DNA from: Melioribacter sp. | GTDB taxonomy: Bacteria > Bacteroidota > Ignavibacteria > Ignavibacteriales > Melioribacteraceae | Direction of reading: 5' to 3' | Assembly (NCBI GenBank): GCA_026417975.1 | Contig: JAOACD010000012.1 | Span: forward strand, 1 to 64,000 | Length of the DNA stretch: 64,000 nt | Shown: in pieces, positions 29,474 through 39,634 of the stretch | Numbering within the stretch: the first letter of the stretch is position 1 | How the letters are laid out: each line of letters begins with the position of its first letter | Position numbers and translations under genes: made by a program | The notes under the pieces: generated by a model | Told to the model about the DNA's origin: nothing | The model's database searches: none | The model's input: the letters and a program-made list of their open reading frames with translations, nothing else

Positions 29474-30040
29474 GTGGAATTTCTAAAGATGGTTGATTTT
29501 TTATATCAAATTGATTTAAAAATTTTCTACTTTATAAACCATACGCTTTCCAACCCAATTTTCGACAAATTTTTTGTATTCATAACAGATGTAAAAAATT
29601 GGTACATAACCTATGTTACTTTATTTCTCATTTTAATATTCAAAGGTAAATTAAGAGGAAAAATTTCTGCTATAGTTTTAATTTTTCTAATCATTACATC
29701 TGACCAATTAAGCAGCTTTTTCTTAAAAAATCTTTTTGCAAGGGTTAGGCCATGTAATGTTCTTCATGATGTCAATCTACTCGTTGGATGTACAAACTCA
29801 TATTCTTTTCCTTCTTCACATGCTGTAAATAATTTTGCAGTTGGAATTTTCTTCAGTAAGTTGTTTCCAAATTTGAAATGGATTTTACTTAGCATAGCAT
29901 CTCTTGTAGCATTATCAAGACCTTATGTTGGAGTTCATTATCCATCAGATATTGTTGGTGGAGCTATAATTGGAGCATGCTTAGGTTATATTTTTTCGTT
30001 AATAGTTTTATTAATCGAAAAACTAATGCAAAAGAGATAA
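29474..30040 (+). CDS. PAP2 family phosphatase
   Basis: KNLFARVRP...SYSFPSSHAVNNF...SRPYVGVHYPSDIVGG motifs. Confidence 0.92.
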   Translation: MEFLKMVDFLYQIDLKIFYFINHTLSNPIFDKFFVFITDVKNWYITYVTLFLILIFKGKLRGKISAIVLIFLIITSDQLSSFFLKNLFARVRPCNVLHDVNLLVGCTNSYSFPSSHAVNNFAVGIFFSKLFPNLKWILLSIASLVALSRPYVGVHYPSDIVGGAIIGACLGYIFSLIVLLIEKLMQKR

Positions 30041-30053
30041 GGAGTTCACAACT

Positions 30054-30827
30054 ATGGTCACAAAACTTGAAATTGCCAAAAATTGGTTACCAAGATACAC
30101 AGGCACACAGATAGATGAATTTGGTGATTACTTACTTTTAACTAACTTTTATAATTATATCATAAAATTTGCCGAACGATTTAACTGTGATATTAAAGGT
30201 ATTGGAAGACCAATGCAAACTGCTACTAACAGTAATGGCCTTACAATTGTCAACTTTGGAATTGGTTCAGCAAATGCTGCAACTATTATGGATTTACTTT
30301 CTGCAAGAAATCCAAAAGGAGTCCTATTTTTAGGCAAATGCGGTGGTTTAAAGCATTCGACCGAAATAGGTCATTTTATTTTACCCATTGCTGCAATTAG
30401 AGGAGAAGGAACAAGTAATGATTACTTTCCACCAGAAGTACCCGCCCTTCCATCTTTCAAGTTACATAAATTCGTTTCAGACAAAATTGTAGCACGAAAT
30501 ATGGAATATAGGACTGGTGTTGTTTACACTACTAACAGAAGGTTATGGGAATGGGATGAAGATTTCAAAAAATATTTAAGAAAAATTGGAGCAATTGGGA
30601 TTGATATGGAAACAGCAACTCTTTTTATTGTTGGCTATGCAAATCAAATTGCCAGAGGAGCTTTATTACTTGTTTCAGATTTACCAATGTTCCCAGAAGG
30701 AATAAAAACCGAAGAATCAGATAGACTTGTAACACAAAAATATACTGATGTTCATCTAGATATTGGTATAGAAGCAATGACAGAAATAGGAGCTAAAGGA
30801 GAACAAATAAAGCATTTTACATTTTAA
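30054..30827 (+). CDS. amn: AMP nucleosidase
   Basis: 257 aa; short Bacteroidota-type AMP nucleosidase; GKCGGLKHSTEIGHFILPIAAIRGEGTSNDYFPPEVPALP, GIDMETATLF. Confidence 0.88.
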   Translation: MVTKLEIAKNWLPRYTGTQIDEFGDYLLLTNFYNYIIKFAERFNCDIKGIGRPMQTATNSNGLTIVNFGIGSANAATIMDLLSARNPKGVLFLGKCGGLKHSTEIGHFILPIAAIRGEGTSNDYFPPEVPALPSFKLHKFVSDKIVARNMEYRTGVVYTTNRRLWEWDEDFKKYLRKIGAIGIDMETATLFIVGYANQIARGALLLVSDLPMFPEGIKTEESDRLVTQKYTDVHLDIGIEAMTEIGAKGEQIKHFTF

Positions 30828-30884
30828 TAGAAACTATCTCAAATTAAAATTGTTAAAAGAAACAAATACTGACAAAGGTGAGTC

Positions 30885-31316
30885 ATGAAAAAAAATAATA
30901 TATTAATCGTCTTAATATTTACTGTAATCTGCTCAATAACTAATGCACAGACATCAGAAGAAAACATTGTCAAAAATAATGTTCTTAAACTACTAAATTT
31001 AAGTAAAGAAAAATCTTACGAAGAAGCATCAAAATCTATTGTATATAAAGGAGACGATAAAGCGCGCTACCTTAAAACTTCATACAATGCAAATAATAGC
31101 GATGAGCTTAATCAGGTTAAAAGAATTTGTAAAAAAATATCTGCACTTATAGAATTAAGCTCAAAGTATGAATTTGGAAAATATTATATATCAAAAGAAG
31201 ACAACTTAACTATCTACAATCAGGAATTAGTATTTATTAGTGGAGAAGAAAAACTTACGACTACATTTAAATTTATTAAAACAGAACTAGGTTATTTATT
31301 ATATGACATGAATTAA
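30885..31316 (+). CDS. Hypothetical secreted protein
   Basis: 143 aa with signal peptide MKKNNILIVLIFTVICSITNAQ. Confidence 0.65.
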   Translation: MKKNNILIVLIFTVICSITNAQTSEENIVKNNVLKLLNLSKEKSYEEASKSIVYKGDDKARYLKTSYNANNSDELNQVKRICKKISALIELSSKYEFGKYYISKEDNLTIYNQELVFISGEEKLTTTFKFIKTELGYLLYDMN

Positions 31317-31323
31317 AATAGTA

Positions 31324-32358
31324 TTATTTGCTTCTTTGAAATTCAGGAGTTTCAATAGTGAGTATCAGAGAAATGCGATGAGTATCTGGAAGTCTTTCTA
31401 TCTCAGATTGTGCTATTCGAGCAAATGAATAATCGATAGTTAATTTAGGTAACTTTACCCCAGCTCCTAATGTAAATTGCTTAATATCATTATATCCAGC
31501 ACGAATAAAAAACAAATCTTTATAATTATATTCCAATCCAGTGTGAAAATCCAAACTTACTGGACCAATATTAAAATTCGATGCAAATTTTCTATTCTCA
31601 AATCTAATATCTATATCTGCTGTAGGAAGAACACTTCCACCCAGAACATTTAATGAATATGCTGCTCCCAACTTTAAAGTTGGAGTAATAAATTCATTTC
31701 TACCTGTGTTCCAGGCAACTAATGTAGTTGTAACATCCTGAAAATTTGCTCCTAAAAAAATTCTTTCTGTTGGCTTATAAAAAACTGCAAAATCAAAACC
31801 AACACCAGTAGCGCTAAATTCAGCTAAGTCTCTTCGAATTATTTTTATATTAGCTCCCCACGAAAAGGTTTCTGTAATTCTTTTTGAAAACGAGAAATAA
31901 AAAGCCCAATCCGAGTTATTGAAGAAAGATATTTTCGAGTAGTCTGGTTTATCATCATGAATATCAAAAATTCCATCGCTATTTGCATCATAAATTGCAT
32001 TTCGTGTATCTGGAATATTATCAATACTTACACGAATAATACTAAAACCAAAAGTTATATCTTTTTCATATGGAGTAGCAAAAGCTGCATAGTTATAATT
32101 TACAAGGCTTCCAAAATGTTCTTCATGCATTAAAATTAATTGAGGATAATTTAGATAAGATAAACTTGCAGGATTCCAATAACCAGCAGTTACATCATTT
32201 GCAATTGATACTTGAGCCCCACCCATTCCAAGAGCTCTACCACCTACGCCTATAGTTAAAAATTCCCCCGCATATTTCCCAACAACTGCTTGAGAGTAAA
32301 TTAAAATAGAGGGAAAGAGAAAATATAAAAGGCAAATTACTTTTTTCATAATTATCAA
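31324..32358 (-). CDS. PorV/PorQ family outer membrane protein
   Basis: AGEFLTIGVGGRALGMGGAQVSIANDVTAGYWNPASLSYL signature. Confidence 0.9.
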   Translation of the reverse strand: MIIMKKVICLLYFLFPSILIYSQAVVGKYAGEFLTIGVGGRALGMGGAQVSIANDVTAGYWNPASLSYLNYPQLILMHEEHFGSLVNYNYAAFATPYEKDITFGFSIIRVSIDNIPDTRNAIYDANSDGIFDIHDDKPDYSKISFFNNSDWAFYFSFSKRITETFSWGANIKIIRRDLAEFSATGVGFDFAVFYKPTERIFLGANFQDVTTTLVAWNTGRNEFITPTLKLGAAYSLNVLGGSVLPTADIDIRFENRKFASNFNIGPVSLDFHTGLEYNYKDLFFIRAGYNDIKQFTLGAGVKLPKLTIDYSFARIAQSEIERLPDTHRISLILTIETPEFQRSK

Positions 32359-32421
32359 CCTTTCAAAAAATGTAAATAAATTAAATAATATTCTCTTTCC
32401 CTATTAAATTAAATGTAAGAA

Positions 32422-33177
32422 TCACTTTTTCTCTGTTTGCTTAGCAACAGCATTAATTGCTGCATTAATGGCTTCCTGATCTCCCAGATAATAATGCTTT
32501 ATTGGCTTTAAATCGTCATCAAGTTCATATATAAGTGGTATTCCAGTTGGAATATTAAGTTCAACAATATCTTCATCAGAAATATTATCGAGATATTTAA
32601 CTAGTGCGCGTAAACTATTTCCATGTGCTGCAATTATTACTTTCTTACCGCTTTTAATTGTAGGTGCTATTGTTTCATGCCAATATGGAAGAAACCTTTC
32701 TACTGTTGATTTTAAGCTTTCTGTTAAAGGTATATCTTTTTTATCCAAGTCTTTATAACGCGGATCTTTCCCCGGATATCTATCATCATTTTCATCGAGT
32801 GGTGGTGGTGGTATATCATAACTTCTTCTCCAAAGCTTAACTTGTTCGATTCCATACTTTTCTGCAGTTTCCGCTTTATTTAACCCTTGTAAAGCCCCAT
32901 AATGTCTTTCGTTCAATCTCCAAGACTTAATCACAGGAATCCACATCAAATCCATTTCTTCAAGTACAATGTAAAGAGTTTTAATTGCTCTTTTTAATAC
33001 AGATGTAAATGCAATATCAAAAGTATAACCTTCTTCTTTCAGAACTTTTCCGGCTTGATGTGCCTCTTCAACTCCTTTTTCTGAGAGGTCAACATCTGTC
33101 CAGCCGGTGAATAAGTTTAACTTATTCCACTCGCTTTCTCCGTGTCTTAGTAATACAACTTTGTACATTTGACACAC
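32422..33177 (-). CDS. gpmA: 2,3-bisphosphoglycerate-dependent phosphoglycerate mutase
   Basis: 251 aa; [55 protein letters not shown]. Confidence 0.97.
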   Translation of the reverse strand: MCQMYKVVLLRHGESEWNKLNLFTGWTDVDLSEKGVEEAHQAGKVLKEEGYTFDIAFTSVLKRAIKTLYIVLEEMDLMWIPVIKSWRLNERHYGALQGLNKAETAEKYGIEQVKLWRRSYDIPPPPLDENDDRYPGKDPRYKDLDKKDIPLTESLKSTVERFLPYWHETIAPTIKSGKKVIIAAHGNSLRALVKYLDNISDEDIVELNIPTGIPLIYELDDDLKPIKHYYLGDQEAINAAINAVAKQTEKK

Positions 33178-33202
33178 CCATTATTTGTTAAAAAATCTAA
33201 AG

Positions 33203-33230
33203 CAAATATATAAAAATTTATATTTACCAA
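33203..33230 (-). promoter_or_regulatory. Bacteroidota-type promoter of gpmA (TTG-N17-TATATTTG)
   Basis: Minus strand: TTG (33230-33228), 17 nt, TATATTTG (33210-33203), 25 nt upstream of the gpmA start. Confidence 0.6.
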
Positions 33231-33289
33231 TATTTCTTTTAAGGGTTTCTTATTTTATTTTTACATCAAAATAAAAACCATTAAAGTAT

Positions 33290-33748
33290 ATGAAAAAAAG
33301 TATTATTTACAATTTCTTTACGGATGACGATTTTCTTAGATTCTCAAAAAAAATAAAAGAAGCTGAAAAATTGACATCTGGTGAAATTCGCGTTTGCATA
33401 AAAGAGTTCAGAAATATCTTTGAAAAAAGAAAAGATATAAGGCAGCTTGCAGAAAAAGAATTTTATAAACTAAATATGCAAAACACAAAGGATAAGACAG
33501 GAGTTTTACTTTATCTCTTACTTAGCGAAAGAAAATTTTACATACTTGCTGATGAAGGAATTAATTCTAAAGTTGAAGAAAACACATGGTATAAACTTCG
33601 TGATGAAATTCAAACTAAATTTAAAGAAGGAAAATTTTCTGATGGAATAATTTATTGCATAGAAAAAGTAGGTGAAATATTAAAAAACAATTTCCCTATT
33701 AAACCCAACGATACTAACGAGCTCTCAAATAAAATTGTTATTAGCTAG
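33290..33748 (+). CDS. TPM domain-containing protein
   Basis: 152 aa; KIKEAEKLTSGEIRVCIKE...KDKTGVLLYLLLSERKFYILADEGIN. Confidence 0.82.
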   Translation: MKKSIIYNFFTDDDFLRFSKKIKEAEKLTSGEIRVCIKEFRNIFEKRKDIRQLAEKEFYKLNMQNTKDKTGVLLYLLLSERKFYILADEGINSKVEENTWYKLRDEIQTKFKEGKFSDGIIYCIEKVGEILKNNFPIKPNDTNELSNKIVIS

Positions 33749-33837
33749 TTCTATTATAAGTTCCTCATATAATCCTTATTGAATTTTATGGCATATATTT
33801 TTGTTTAATGTTGTAGTATTTTCTCTACCCTATTACT

Positions 33838-34782
33838 ATGAAAATTACAAGAAAAAAATTTATAAATAGTTTACTTTCGGGTGTTATTACATCATTTTTT
33901 ATCAATTTATTTTTTAATAATCGAACAGACGCAAAACCATTTTTAAAACTCAAGTACAAACCCAATCCTTTAAATTGGGATAGCAATTCAATTACTCTTT
34001 CCTGGATTGGTCATTCTACAGTTTTAATAAATCTTTTTGGCAAATGGATTTTAACAGATCCTGTATTATTCGAGAGAGTAGGAATCTATTTTTTTGGAAC
34101 AAGTTATGGACCTACAAGAATTTCGCCGCCTGCTTTAAATATAGATGAAATTCCCAAACCAGATATTATTCTTCTTTCTCATGCACACATGGATCACATG
34201 GATTACCCTACACTCAAATACTTTTCTCAAAAATACCCACATAAAATTGATGTAATAACAGCCTACTTAACTAAAGATGTAATCAAAGATTTACCATGGA
34301 AATCTATATATGTTATGGACTGGAACGACGAATTAGTTTTACAAGAAATTAGATTCAAAGCACTAGAAGTAAAACACTTTGGATGGAGATTTCCATGGGA
34401 AAAAGATAGATCAAGAGGTTTTTTCAAAGACGGTAGAAGTTTTAATGCATACATTATTGAATCAAAAGGGAAAAAAATTTTGTTTGGTGGTGATACCGCT
34501 TATACTACAAAGCTAAAAATTGCAAAAGAAGAAAACGTCGATATAGCTATTATGCCAATTGGAGCATATAATCCCTGGAGAAAAAATCACTGCAACCCAG
34601 AAGAAGCTCTTAAAATGGCTTCTGAAATTAATGCAAAATACTTTATCCCTATTCATACTAAAACATTTCGTTTAGGACTAGAACCAATAAACGAACCTAT
34701 AGAATGGATGTTAAAATCGGCCCCAAATTACCCTCTGAAAGTAGCAATAAGTGAAATAGGACAAACATTTCAACTTCGTTAA
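33838..34782 (+). CDS. MBL-fold metallo-hydrolase (UlaG/NAPE-PLD-like)
   Basis: 314 aa; WIGHSTVLIN, LLSHAHMDHMDYPTL, FGGDTAYT, PIGAYNPW. Confidence 0.9.
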   Translation: MKITRKKFINSLLSGVITSFFINLFFNNRTDAKPFLKLKYKPNPLNWDSNSITLSWIGHSTVLINLFGKWILTDPVLFERVGIYFFGTSYGPTRISPPALNIDEIPKPDIILLSHAHMDHMDYPTLKYFSQKYPHKIDVITAYLTKDVIKDLPWKSIYVMDWNDELVLQEIRFKALEVKHFGWRFPWEKDRSRGFFKDGRSFNAYIIESKGKKILFGGDTAYTTKLKIAKEENVDIAIMPIGAYNPWRKNHCNPEEALKMASEINAKYFIPIHTKTFRLGLEPINEPIEWMLKSAPNYPLKVAISEIGQTFQLR

Positions 34783-35017
34783 TTCCTATCCCAAAAATTA
34801 TCTAAAAATCTTCTCACATTAATTTTAATTACCATTGGAATATTTTATTGTAAAAATTAAAAAGCTCTTTAACTCAAATCTATAAACAAGTTTATAGTAC
34901 TAAAGGGTTATCTAAAGTAAGAGGAGAATTCGACAATAGAAAAATATTAACAAAAAAACGTGTTAGAAAAATTTTAGATTTATCAATTTCTGAAATATTT
35001 TAATCCGACAATAATAA

Positions 35018-35641
35018 TTACTTTACCCCTGTTGCAATGAAAATGCTTATAGAAGCAAACTGATCTTCAGCCGTATTAGATTTAGAGCAACAATTTTCAT
35101 TTGCACAAATAATATTAATATTTTTCAATTTAGCACTTTCCAACCAATTTTTAATATCATTTCTCCTAAAACCTAGCCATCTATCATGCTGTTCTATCCT
35201 AAGAAATTCATAACCATGCTCATCGAGATCAGAAATTATTAATTTACCTCCTCTTCTTATAATCCGTACCATTTCTTCGATTGCAATAGATGGATTTTCA
35301 GTATGATGCAAATACATATTTGCAAAAACATAATCTACCGACTCTGATTTGAGTGGAAGATTTTCACCTTCACCAATTACATAATCTACCTCGGAATCTA
35401 ATAATTTTTTCTTCATTACACTTATCATAGCTTTAGATTGATCTACAGCTATTACTCTTAAATTATGTCTTAATAATCCTTCTGTAATAAAACCTGTACC
35501 TGCTCCAATATCTGCTGCTATTTTATTTTTCTCCAATCCAGCAATTTTAACAATTTTTTCTCTTAACGAATCTGAGAAAAAAGTTCTTCTTAAATTATCC
35601 CAATTGTATGCAACATCATTAAAATAGTCTTTGTTACTCAT
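35018..35641 (-). CDS. Class I SAM-dependent methyltransferase
   Basis: 207 aa; ADIGAGTGFITEGLLR, VDYVFANMYLHHTENP. Confidence 0.9.
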   Translation of the reverse strand: MSNKDYFNDVAYNWDNLRRTFFSDSLREKIVKIAGLEKNKIAADIGAGTGFITEGLLRHNLRVIAVDQSKAMISVMKKKLLDSEVDYVIGEGENLPLKSESVDYVFANMYLHHTENPSIAIEEMVRIIRRGGKLIISDLDEHGYEFLRIEQHDRWLGFRRNDIKNWLESAKLKNINIICANENCCSKSNTAEDQFASISIFIATGVK

Positions 35642-35674
35642 AGCTACTTTTCCTTTTGCAAAAAATATTTATGC

Positions 35675-36409
35675 TTATCTATAATAAAGCCACCATTCAT
35701 CACGATAAGCTGGTTTTCTACTTTTTTTCTTAAATATATGGACTATAATCGCTCCAAATACAAATCCTCCAATATGAGCCCACCATGCTACTCCACCAGT
35801 AGCACTACTTTCTATTGACAAAGCCAATGTTCCTTGAAAAAGTTGCATTATAAACCATAACCCAAGAACTAACAATGCAGGCAACTTAATTATATCAAAG
35901 AAGATAAAAATTGGTAAAAGCACTATAACTTGTGCACTAGGATATAAAAACATATATGCACCTAAAACACCAGCAATCGCTCCACTTGCACCAATTGTAG
36001 GAATAGTTGAATCTGGGTTCATAAAAATATGAGCAAAGCTTGCTGCCAAACCACAAAGTATGTAAAAAATCAAATATCTTAAATGGCCCATTCTATCTTC
36101 AACGTTATCTCCAAAAATCCATAAATAGAGCATATTACCAATTAAATGGAGCCAACCACCATGCAAAAAAATTGATGTAAATAATGGAATAATACGGCCC
36201 TCATTAGAAAAATACATAACATCACCACTTTCCAAAAGCATTCCTTGATAAAAATACTTTGCAGGTATTACACCATACTTTTCTACAAAACCCTGTAAAT
36301 TTTCTCCTAACATTAGTTCAAAAACAAAAACTGCAATATTTATAATTATCAACGAAATATTAACAATAGGAAAAGTTTTTGAAGGCACATCATCTTTAAG
36401 AGGTATCAA
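35675..36409 (-). CDS. Rhomboid family intramembrane serine protease
   Basis: 244 aa; SIFLHGGWLHLIGNMLYLWIFGDNVEDRMG, TIGASGAIAGVLGAY. Confidence 0.94.
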   Translation of the reverse strand: MIPLKDDVPSKTFPIVNISLIIINIAVFVFELMLGENLQGFVEKYGVIPAKYFYQGMLLESGDVMYFSNEGRIIPLFTSIFLHGGWLHLIGNMLYLWIFGDNVEDRMGHLRYLIFYILCGLAASFAHIFMNPDSTIPTIGASGAIAGVLGAYMFLYPSAQVIVLLPIFIFFDIIKLPALLVLGLWFIMQLFQGTLALSIESSATGGVAWWAHIGGFVFGAIIVHIFKKKSRKPAYRDEWWLYYR

Positions 36410-36517
36410 TCAATCCTCCTTTTTATAAAATCACAGTTTAAGATATTAAAAGAAAATGAAAAAAATAAGTTCTACTTAAAAGATTTTTGATATAAGGTCT
36501 TAATGCTAAAAATTTTT

Positions 36518-36525
36518 TATCTTTG
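36518..36525 (+). promoter_or_regulatory. Bacteroidota-type -7 box (TATCTTTG) upstream of acnA
   Basis: TAnnTTTG match 28 nt before the ATG. Confidence 0.45.
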
Positions 36526-36552
36526 TATTAAATTTTACTAAAAGAGGAGAAA

Positions 36553-39012
36553 ATGACTGCAAATTTTGATATGATAAAAAAAGTTTATGCAGGATTCGAA
36601 AAGAAAGTAAAGAACGCACGAAAGATCGTTGGTAGACCATTAACTTATGCAGAAAAAATTCTTTACGCACATCTTTGGGATCCTGCTAAAAAGGAATTTA
36701 TACGCGGAAAAGACTTTGCAGAATTTGCACCTGACCGCGTAGCTATGCAAGATGCAACTGCTCAAATGGCCCTGCTTCAGTTTATGCATGCTGGAAGAAA
36801 AACCTCGGCAGTACCTGCAACTGTACATGCAGACCACTTAATAGTTGCTCAAAGTGGTTCAAAAGAAGACTTAGATAGAGCAATTCAAGAAAATAAAGAA
36901 GTCTATGAATTTCTTGAGAGCATTTGTAAAAAATATGGCATAGGTTTCTGGAAACCTGGAGCTGGAATAATCCATCAGGTAATTCTCGAAAATTATGCAT
37001 TCCCTGGGGGTATGATGATCGGTTCCGATTCTCATACTCCAAATGCAGGGGGGCTTGGCATGATTGCTATAGGAGTTGGAGGCGCTGATGTTGTAGATGT
37101 TATGGCTGGAATGCCCTGGGAATTGAAATGGCCAAAACTTATCGGAATTAAATTAACAGGTAAACTTTCTGGATGGACATCTCCAAAAGATGTTATTCTA
37201 AAAGTAGCTGGATTATTAACCGTTAAAGGTGGAACTGGAGCCATAATTGAATATTTTGGAGAAGGTGCTAGTTCAATATCCTGCACTGGCAAAGCAACTA
37301 TTTGTAACATGGGCGCTGAAGTTGGTGCTACTACTTCAATATTTCCGTTCGATGAAAAGATGGCAAACTATTTAAGAAAAACAGATAGAGCAGATGTGGC
37401 AGAATTAGCAGAAAAACTTGCCTATGAACTAAAAGCCGATGATGAAGTTTATGCTGAACCGGAAAAATATTTTGACCAAGTAATTGAAATCAATTTGAAT
37501 GAACTTGAGCCACATATAAACGGTCCTTTTACTCCAGACTTAGCTCATCCTATTTCAAAAATGAAACAAGCTGTAATAGAGAACAACTATCCTGATAAAA
37601 TTAGTGTTGCACTCATTGGAAGTTGCACCAATTCAAGCTACGAAGATATTGACAGAGCAGCAAACATTGCACGACAAGCTCTTGCAAAAGGTCTTAAAGC
37701 AAAAACACAATTTACTATTACACCCGGGTCCGAACAAGTGCGCGCCACTATAGAACGAGATGGACAATTGCAGATTCTTACAGAATTCGGAGGAACTGTT
37801 TTAGCAAACGCTTGTGGACCGTGTATTGGTATGTGGAAAAGAATGGATATAAAAACAGGCGAAAAAAATACTATAATTAACTCGTTTAACAGAAATTTTG
37901 CAAAAAGAAACGATAACAACCCAGAGACTTACTCATTTATTGCAAGTCCCGAAATTGTAACTGCACTGGCTATTGCAGGAAGTCTATCTTTCAATCCCGA
38001 AACAGATTATTTAATCAATGAAAATGGTGAACAGGTAAAACTAGATCCTCCTTACGGAGATGAACTACCTGAGAACGGATTTGTAAAAGATAAAGTTGGA
38101 TACATTGCACCTACTCCAGATGGTTATAAAACAGAAATAAAAATAGATCCCAATAGCGAAAGATTGCAGCTTCTTGAACGATTCGAACCATGGGATGGAA
38201 AAGATTTTATTGACTTACCACTTTTGTTAAAAGTTAAAGGCAAATGTACAACAGACCATATTTCTCCAGCAGGTGCATGGTTAAAATATCGAGGTCACCT
38301 CGATAATATTTCAAAAAATATGTTTTTAGGGGCTATTAATGCGTTTACAGGAAAAGCAGGTGAAGCAAAAAATATTTTTACAGGAGAATACAAGCAAGTT
38401 CATGAAGTCGCAAGAGAATACAAAGCACAAGGAATAGGTTGGATTGTTGTAGGGGATGAAAATTATGGAGAAGGTTCTTCTCGTGAACATGCTGCAATGG
38501 AGCCAAGATATCTTGGTGGAAAAGCTATAATTGCAAAAAGTTTTGCTCGCATCCACGAAACAAATCTTAAAAAACAAGGAATGTTACCATTAACCTTTGC
38601 AAATCCAGACGACTACGAAAAAATTCGAGAAGACGATAGATTAAGCATTATAGGTTTGAAAGATTTTGCGCCAGAGAAACCGTTAAAATTGATTGTAAAG
38701 CATAGCGATGGTAGTATAGATGAAATATGGCTAAATCATTCATTCAGTTCTACACAAATAGAATGGTTCAAAGCAGGCAGTGCACTTAACTTAATTGCAG
38801 AAAATCTAAAGAAAAAAGAAAAAAAGAAAACTGCAACCAAAAAAACTACAAAAGCAAAAAAACAAGCTAAAAAAACCAAACCCACACAAAAAAAGAAAGT
38901 AACAAAAAAAGTTACTAAGGTAGCATTAAAGAAAAAGAAGTCTACAACAAAAGTATCAAAAAAGAAAAGTACTAAAACTACAAAAGGCAGGAGCAAGAAA
39001 AGAAAAAAGTAA
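36553..39012 (+). CDS. Aconitate hydratase with Lys-rich C-terminal extension
   Basis: 819 aa; [68 protein letters not shown]; last 67 residues ~51% Lys. Confidence 0.96.
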   Translation: MTANFDMIKKVYAGFEKKVKNARKIVGRPLTYAEKILYAHLWDPAKKEFIRGKDFAEFAPDRVAMQDATAQMALLQFMHAGRKTSAVPATVHADHLIVAQSGSKEDLDRAIQENKEVYEFLESICKKYGIGFWKPGAGIIHQVILENYAFPGGMMIGSDSHTPNAGGLGMIAIGVGGADVVDVMAGMPWELKWPKLIGIKLTGKLSGWTSPKDVILKVAGLLTVKGGTGAIIEYFGEGASSISCTGKATICNMGAEVGATTSIFPFDEKMANYLRKTDRADVAELAEKLAYELKADDEVYAEPEKYFDQVIEINLNELEPHINGPFTPDLAHPISKMKQAVIENNYPDKISVALIGSCTNSSYEDIDRAANIARQALAKGLKAKTQFTITPGSEQVRATIERDGQLQILTEFGGTVLANACGPCIGMWKRMDIKTGEKNTIINSFNRNFAKRNDNNPETYSFIASPEIVTALAIAGSLSFNPETDYLINENGEQVKLDPPYGDELPENGFVKDKVGYIAPTPDGYKTEIKIDPNSERLQLLERFEPWDGKDFIDLPLLLKVKGKCTTDHISPAGAWLKYRGHLDNISKNMFLGAINAFTGKAGEAKNIFTGEYKQVHEVAREYKAQGIGWIVVGDENYGEGSSREHAAMEPRYLGGKAIIAKSFARIHETNLKKQGMLPLTFANPDDYEKIREDDRLSIIGLKDFAPEKPLKLIVKHSDGSIDEIWLNHSFSSTQIEWFKAGSALNLIAENLKKKEKKKTATKKTTKAKKQAKKTKPTQKKKVTKKVTKVALKKKKSTTKVSKKKSTKTTKGRSKKRKK

Positions 39013-39025
39013 ATAAAGGAACAGT

Positions 39026-39063
39026 AAAAATCCCCTCTGTTTAATAACCCAGAGGGGATTTTT
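39026..39063. terminator. Bidirectional Rho-independent terminator
   Basis: aaaaatcccctctg N10 cagaggggattttt, perfect 14-bp arms. Confidence 0.9.
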
Positions 39064-39608
39064 TAATTTCTTCTCCAAACAATCTTATCTCCTTCTTTTA
39101 TCCCATATTTATCTGTATAACCTGCATTAACTTCTACAACATATTGTGCCGGTTTTTCAGAAGAATATGATTGCTCTGAATATGGGATAGTATTTTTATG
39201 AATCTTTACAATTTCTAATTTAGAATTTATAAAAATCATATCAAGAGGCAAAATTGTATTCTTCATCCAAAATGATTGAAGTGTTTCATATGGGAATATA
39301 AAAAGCATCCCCTGATTTTCTTCCATTTTATATCTATACATCAAACCTGTCATTCTCTGCTCATCATCATCTGCAATCTCAATATCAAGTTTAGAAATCA
39401 TCTGACCTTTATTATTCACAAATGTTAACTCGCCTTCTTTTGTAAAAGAATAAGCTGCTGTGCCTGTCATTGCTTTTTCTAACTCTGGATTAATTTTTTC
39501 TTTATTCATTAATATATTCGAGTAAATAAAATAAAACACAAAGGCTAGTATTACTACAACTACCGCGATTTGCAAAAATAAATTCTTACTGTTTTTCTTT
39601 TTTGACAT
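39063..39608 (-). CDS. DUF192 family protein, membrane-anchored
   Basis: 181 aa; MTGLMYRYKMEENQGMLFIFPYETLQSFWMKNTILPLDMIFIN. Confidence 0.92.
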   Translation of the reverse strand: MSKKKNSKNLFLQIAVVVVILAFVFYFIYSNILMNKEKINPELEKAMTGTAAYSFTKEGELTFVNNKGQMISKLDIEIADDDEQRMTGLMYRYKMEENQGMLFIFPYETLQSFWMKNTILPLDMIFINSKLEIVKIHKNTIPYSEQSYSSEKPAQYVVEVNAGYTDKYGIKEGDKIVWRRN

Positions 39609-39634
39609 ATTATATCCTTGATAAAATTTTCAAA

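Noticed and set aside
38736-38996. 86-aa minus-strand ORF rich in Phe/Val ([16 protein letters not shown]...)
   Set aside because: Antisense shadow of the Lys-rich aconitase tail (AAA codons read as TTT); no independent support.
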